The position numbers were made by a program, and so were the translations under genes. This document shows, piece after piece, positions 60,392 to 64,000 of a DNA stretch of 64,000 bases (the first letter of the stretch is position 1; every line of letters begins with the position of its first letter). Source of the DNA: Pseudomonas sp. EpS/L25. GTDB lineage: Bacteria > Pseudomonadota > Gammaproteobacteria > Pseudomonadales > Pseudomonadaceae. The stretch lies in assembly GCF_001512295.1 (NCBI RefSeq), contig NZ_LNUP01000011.1, positions 565,781 to 629,780 on the forward strand. Reading direction: 5' to 3'. The notes beneath the pieces are model-generated. The model ran no database searches, was not told the origin of the DNA, and was given only the letters and a program-made list of their open reading frames with translations.

Positions 60392-61726
60392 ATGAAGCGC
60401 CTACTCGGAAAACTCTACGTTCAGGTCGTCATCGCGGTCATCGCCGGTGCATTGCTCGGCGTCTTCCATCCCGATTTCGCCACCTCGCTCAAACCCATCG
60501 GCGATGCCTTCATCAAGCTGATCAAGATGCTGCTGGCACCGGTCATCTTTCTCACTGTGGTCACCGGCATCGCCAAGATGAACGACATGAAGGAGCTGGG
60601 TCGGGTAGGCATACGTGCCTTCATCTACTTCGAGGTGGTATCCACCCTGGCACTGATCGTCGGCCTGGTAGTGGTCGATACCTTCAAGCCCGGCGCCGGC
60701 ATGAACATCGATCCGGCTACCCTCGACAGCTCGGCCATCGCCAGCTACACCGAGGCGGCCAAGCACGAGTCCTTCATCGCCTTCATGCTGCAGATCATTC
60801 CCAACACCCTGGGGGACGCCTTCGCCAAGGGCAACATCCTGCAGATCTTGCTGTTCTCCATCCTGCTCGGGGTGGCGCTGGCACGCTGTGGCGACAAGGG
60901 CAAGCCGATCATCCGCTGCCTGGACAGCCTGATGCACGGCATGTTCGGCATCGTCAACATCGTGATGCGCCTCGCGCCGCTGGGGGCTTTCGGTGCCATC
61001 GCCTTCACCATCGGCAAGTACGGCTTCGGTTCGCTGTTCTCCCTGGGCAAGCTGATGGCCTGCTTCTACCTCACCTGCATCCTGTTCGTCGCCCTGGTGC
61101 TGGGGCCGATCTGCCGCGTCGCCGGCTTCAGCCTGTGGCAGTTGCTCAAGTACCTCAAGGAAGAGCTGTTCACCGTGCTGGGCACCAGTTCATCAGAGTC
61201 GGTGCTGCCGCAGATGATCCGCAAGATGGAGAATGCCGGTTGCTCCAAGCCGGTGGCCGGCATGGTCATTCCCTCGGGGCTGACCTTCAATCCGGATGGC
61301 CAGGCCATCTACTACACCGCTGCGGCCACCTTCATCGCCCAGGCCACCAATACGCCGCTGAGCCTGACCGACCAGCTCATCATCATGGCCGTGCTGATGC
61401 TCACCTCCAAGGGGTCGGCTGGCGTCACGGGGTCGGGATTCATCACCCTGGCGGCGACCCTGGCCAGCCTCGGTACCATCCCGGTGGCGGGCATGGTGCT
61501 GCTGCTGGGCGTGGATCGTTTCATGTCGGAGGCCCGGGCCATCACCAACACCATCGGCAATGGCGTAGCGACCCTGGTCATTGCCCGCTGGGTCGGGGCG
61601 CTGGACATGCATCGACTGAAGGCCGCGCTGGATGGCAAGCCGATTCCTGCGCCGGAGGCCGAGGTTCAGGATCGCGTGGCGGTGGCCGAGCCAGGCCTGA
61701 CGGCGTTGAGCGGCAAGGCGCTCTAG
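60392..61726 (+). CDS. dctA: C4-dicarboxylate/cation symporter DctA
   Basis: A 444-residue DAACS-family transporter. It opens [23 protein letters not shown], has [17 protein letters not shown], the Ser-rich reentrant loop [13 protein letters not shown] and [15 protein letters not shown], and [14 protein letters not shown]. About eight to ten membrane helices. It takes up malate, succinate or fumarate with protons or sodium. 109 bp after the D-malate dehydrogenase and probably co-regulated by the LysR protein. Confidence 0.94.
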   Translation: MKRLLGKLYVQVVIAVIAGALLGVFHPDFATSLKPIGDAFIKLIKMLLAPVIFLTVVTGIAKMNDMKELGRVGIRAFIYFEVVSTLALIVGLVVVDTFKPGAGMNIDPATLDSSAIASYTEAAKHESFIAFMLQIIPNTLGDAFAKGNILQILLFSILLGVALARCGDKGKPIIRCLDSLMHGMFGIVNIVMRLAPLGAFGAIAFTIGKYGFGSLFSLGKLMACFYLTCILFVALVLGPICRVAGFSLWQLLKYLKEELFTVLGTSSSESVLPQMIRKMENAGCSKPVAGMVIPSGLTFNPDGQAIYYTAAATFIAQATNTPLSLTDQLIIMAVLMLTSKGSAGVTGSGFITLAATLASLGTIPVAGMVLLLGVDRFMSEARAITNTIGNGVATLVIARWVGALDMHRLKAALDGKPIPAPEAEVQDRVAVAEPGLTALSGKAL

Positions 61727-61796
61727 GAAGGTCACACTGGTCGGGTGGCGGGATTTACCTCATGCTGGGCGTCTCGCTCCCCGATCAACTGGCGCC

Positions 61797-62204
61797 ATGA
61801 CCACGTCCTCGATCCCGCGTAGCTGCCTGCTGGCCGCTGCGCTGCTAATGATGCCACTGGGCTTCGTCCAGGCGGCCATTCCCAGCCTCAAGCCCACTGC
61901 CTCCTGCGTGCGTAGCGCCTTCGTGCTGCGTTGCCAGGACGGGCAGGGTGGTTGGTACGGCGTGACGGTGCAGGGCAACGATACCCTGATGCGCGGCTTC
62001 GATGCGGCGTCCGGCCTGACCTGGGCGCAGACCAGCACGCGCCTTGGGCGGTTGCAGTTCTTCAGCGGGCTGAGCAGCGACGGTAACCTCTGGCTGGGGC
62101 GCACCCGGCAACTGGGCTGGAACGTCATCAGTCGCTTCTCCACCTCCCAGGGTGATCGTGCCCGCACCAGCTGCAATCGTGTGTCTGGATGCGAGTGGCG
62201 CTAG
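61797..62204 (+). CDS. Secreted hypothetical protein
   Basis: A 135-residue protein with a signal peptide (residues about 1-26, ending FVQA). The mature part of about 109 residues has four Cys (CVRS, RCQD, SCNR, GCEW), probably two disulfides in the periplasm. Aromatic and Gly-rich beta-like segments (GWYGVTV, LWLGRTRQLGWNV) are visible. No family recognised. It is convergent with the AraC gene. Confidence 0.7.
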   Translation: MTTSSIPRSCLLAAALLMMPLGFVQAAIPSLKPTASCVRSAFVLRCQDGQGGWYGVTVQGNDTLMRGFDAASGLTWAQTSTRLGRLQFFSGLSSDGNLWLGRTRQLGWNVISRFSTSQGDRARTSCNRVSGCEWR

Positions 62205-62238
62205 CACCCGAACTCCGCGCGTCACCAGTTGGCGTCCG

Positions 62239-63153
62239 TCATTCGCGCTCGTCTCGCTTGCGGCGTCGATAGGCGCCGGGCGGCAAACCCTGCTCCTTGG
62301 CGAAGGCGCGGACGAAGGCGGCCACCGAGCGATAGCCGACCCGTTCGGCCACGGCTTCCACGCTGTGGTTGGCATCCAGCTCCTGGCAGGCGCGGCGCAT
62401 GCGCAGGGCGAGCAGCACCTGCCCCGGGGACTGGCCGCCGGTTTCCTGAAACTTCTTGCAGAAGGCCGAGCGCGACAGGCCGGTGACGGCGGCCATGTCC
62501 ACCAGCGACCAGGGCTGCTCGGGGGCGGCGATCAGCCGTTCCAGCAGGGGGCCGAACTGAGCGTGGCGGGCCAGGGCCACCAGGCCGCCATGGCGCTGGT
62601 CAGGGTCGTTCAACTGGTCGCGCAGCACATAGAGGAACAGCAGCTGGCCCAGGCGCGCCAGGAGGGAGGCCGAACTGTGCACGGCGCCGGCTTCCTCACG
62701 GATCAGTTGGAAGAGGGTGCGGGCAGCCTGGGCGTTCTCGTCCGCGGCGCGCAGGACGATGACTGCCGGCAGGGCGCTGACGATGAGGCGCGACAGGCCA
62801 CCGGCGAAATCGAAGAAGCCACAGACCAACCCGGTCCCTTCACCGGCTCTTTCGTTCAGGGGGCCCAGGGTACCGCGGGGCAGTTCGCGGGCCTCGACCT
62901 GGTGGGCACTACTGGCCAGGCGAAAGGGCAGGTCGTGCAGCAGGAAGATCGCATCCCCGCTCGCCAGCGGTCGCACCGGTTCGTCGTCCAGATGCAGCCA
63001 GCACTCACCCTCGACCACCAGATGGAAGCTCGCGCGTGCCTGTCCCTGGGTAGACGCCTGCCAGGCACCACAGTAGCGACCGGCGTGAAAGAGGCTGGCG
63101 TCGCATTCGAGGCTGTCCAATAACCATTCGGTCGAAGCACTGGAAAAACTCAT
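62239..63153 (-). CDS. AraC-family regulator with cupin sensor
   Basis: A 304-residue AraC/XylS regulator. The N-terminal cupin-type domain (about 1-180, HLVVEGECWLHLDDEPVRPLASGDAIFL) precedes two helix-turn-helix motifs (SLVDMAAVTGLSRSAFCKKFQ and SVEAVAERVGYRSVAAFVRAF). It is divergent, with a 109-bp spacer, from the AhpD-like and acyl-CoA dehydrogenase genes, its likely targets. Effector unknown. Confidence 0.9.
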   Translation of the reverse strand: MSFSSASTEWLLDSLECDASLFHAGRYCGAWQASTQGQARASFHLVVEGECWLHLDDEPVRPLASGDAIFLLHDLPFRLASSAHQVEARELPRGTLGPLNERAGEGTGLVCGFFDFAGGLSRLIVSALPAVIVLRAADENAQAARTLFQLIREEAGAVHSSASLLARLGQLLFLYVLRDQLNDPDQRHGGLVALARHAQFGPLLERLIAAPEQPWSLVDMAAVTGLSRSAFCKKFQETGGQSPGQVLLALRMRRACQELDANHSVEAVAERVGYRSVAAFVRAFAKEQGLPPGAYRRRKRDERE

Positions 63154-63262
63154 CTAAGCGTTGGACTCATGAGCAAGGGATGGCGACTTTAGAATATGGA
63201 AACCCATTCTTATTACCAAGAAACTTGTCGACATCCCCTCTGCCTGTCCCGGAGTCGAAGCT

Positions 63263-63823
63263 ATGTCCCGTCTGCCGATCCTCACCCCCGACACCGCGCC
63301 GGATGCTGCCCGGCCCTTCCTGGAGAACGCCCGCCAGGCGTCCGGTTTCATCCCCAATCTGCTGGGCGTGCTCGCCAATGCGCCGGCGGCGCTGGAGACC
63401 TATGTCACGGTGTCCGGGCTCAACGCCAAGACCAGCCTGAGCCTGGCGGAGCGGGAGGTGGTGCAGCTGGTGGCGGCCACGACGCATGGCTGCGACTTCT
63501 GCGTGGCCGGGCATACCGCCGTCGCTACTCACAAGGCCAAGCTGGACGCAGCGACCATCGCTGCCCTGCGCAGCGGCGCGCCGCTGCCTGAGCCGCGGCT
63601 AGAGGCCCTGGCCGCCTTCGCTCGTGCGGTCATCGCCCGGCGCGGAGCGGTGACGGATGCCGAGTTGCAGCGATTCGTCGCGGCGGGCTACACCGCGGCT
63701 CAGGCGTTGGAGGTCGTGCTCGGCGTGAGTCTGGCGACCCTGTGCAATTTCGCCAACGTCCTGGCGCAGACGCCCCTGAACCCGGAGCTGGCGGCCTATC
63801 GCTGGGAGACGGTCCATGGCTGA
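63263..63823 (+). CDS. AhpD-like carboxymuconolactone decarboxylase family protein
   Basis: A 186-residue AhpD-like protein with the redox CxxC and proton-relay His in THGCDFCVAGHTAV (near residue 75). Such proteins reduce peroxides or peroxiredoxins via the Cys pair. GAAGCT precedes the ATG at 63263. It overlaps the next gene by 8 bp, indicating an operon with an acyl-CoA dehydrogenase family member under the AraC protein. Confidence 0.87.
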   Translation: MSRLPILTPDTAPDAARPFLENARQASGFIPNLLGVLANAPAALETYVTVSGLNAKTSLSLAEREVVQLVAATTHGCDFCVAGHTAVATHKAKLDAATIAALRSGAPLPEPRLEALAAFARAVIARRGAVTDAELQRFVAAGYTAAQALEVVLGVSLATLCNFANVLAQTPLNPELAAYRWETVHG

Positions 63824-64000
63824 GTCTGCACTACGCCAGGCGGCTCCGGTCGGCGACACCCTGGCGGATTGGCTGGACGAGCACGCCGAGGCCCTCGATC
63901 AGGGCCTTCTCGATCCCGAGAGCTTGTTGCCGCGGTTGGCCCAGGATGGTCGCTTCGGTCTCGGCGTCGCGCGCGAGCTGGGTGGCGCGGGGGGTAGCCT
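63816..64000 (+). CDS. Acyl-CoA dehydrogenase family protein, 5' part only
   Basis: The first 61 codons of a gene cut by the window end. The sequence (LADWLDEHAEALDQGLLDPE ... GRFGLGVARELGGAGGS) resembles the N-terminal helical domain of acyl-CoA dehydrogenase-type flavoproteins. The ATG at 63816 overlaps the AhpD-like stop. The product could instead be a flavin monooxygenase of the same fold. Confidence 0.7.
   Translation, partial: MAESALRQAAPVGDTLADWLDEHAEALDQGLLDPESLLPRLAQDGRFGLGVARELGGAGGS

Overview
This 64 kb window is high-GC DNA that looks like a chromosome segment of a Pseudomonas species. The evidence is the Pseudomonas-type trehalose/alpha-glucan gene set, Ku next to a three-domain LigD, the homogentisate cluster, REP-like repeats and short gene overlaps (ATGA/GTGA). 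A yellow-pigmented P. oryzihabitans-like lineage is only a guess. No tRNA, rRNA, CRISPR array, prophage or intact insertion sequence was seen.

Layout. 1-3.1 kb: a broken ybhP followed by clsB and ybhN (cardiolipin synthesis type operon). 3.2-11.7 kb (minus strand): a degenerate PL7 lyase-like protein, glgB, treS-maltokinase fusion, glgE. 12.1-15.1 kb (minus): nadE, a MobA-PncC fusion, xdhC. 15.3-18.7 kb: ku and ligD (non-homologous end joining). 18.8-21.8 kb: a tightly overlapping four-gene unit of unknown product (acyl-CoA dehydrogenase-like, PIG-L deacetylase, methyltransferase, family 2 glycosyltransferase). 22.0-33.7 kb (minus): the missing 5' part of ybhP, glgX, a DUF2934 protein with a histone-like tail, treY, malQ, treZ, glgA. 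34-35.2 kb: MscS-type channel. 35.6 kb: single-domain response regulator. 36.2-41.3 kb: tauABCD for taurine sulfur, a 44-residue membrane protein and an SfnB-like flavin monooxygenase. 41.9-47.2 kb: fatty acid desaturase, SolA-like amine oxidase, a potassium-channel-like protein with an altered filter, a frameshifted Fsr-type MFS exporter, an OhrR-like regulator. 47.3-50.1 kb: chemoreceptor and diguanylate cyclase. 50.3-55.8 kb: hmgR/hmgA-fahA-maiA-hppD tyrosine breakdown. 55.9-58.2 kb: CdaR-like regulator and glycerate kinase. 58.2-61.7 kb: DmlR-like regulator, D-malate/tartrate dehydrogenase, DctA transporter. 61.8-64 kb: secreted protein, AraC regulator, AhpD-like protein, start of an acyl-CoA dehydrogenase.

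How the genes work together. The two halves of the glg/tre region form one network. GlgA, GlgE and GlgB build branched alpha-glucan. TreY/TreZ release trehalose from it, TreS-maltokinase recycles trehalose to maltose-1-phosphate for GlgE, and GlgX/MalQ process the leftovers. In the remembered P. aeruginosa order these halves are joined through ybhP.

Most striking structural point: ybhP is split, its 5' part lying at 22.36-22.07 kb and its 3' part at 0.39-0.86 kb. The two parts join in frame to exactly 253 residues if the intervening 22 kb is flipped. The window opens with a perfect 127-bp inverted repeat, and 1-266 repeats 22069-22334. This is either a real inversion or, because 127 is a common assembler k-mer length, an assembly artefact at a contig end.

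The best candidates for undescribed biology are the four-gene unit at 18.8-21.8 kb, the PL7-fold protein lacking three of four catalytic residues inside the glucan cluster, the second HmgR-type operator in front of maiA, and a 14-16 bp sequence repeated three times between 35 and 44 kb.
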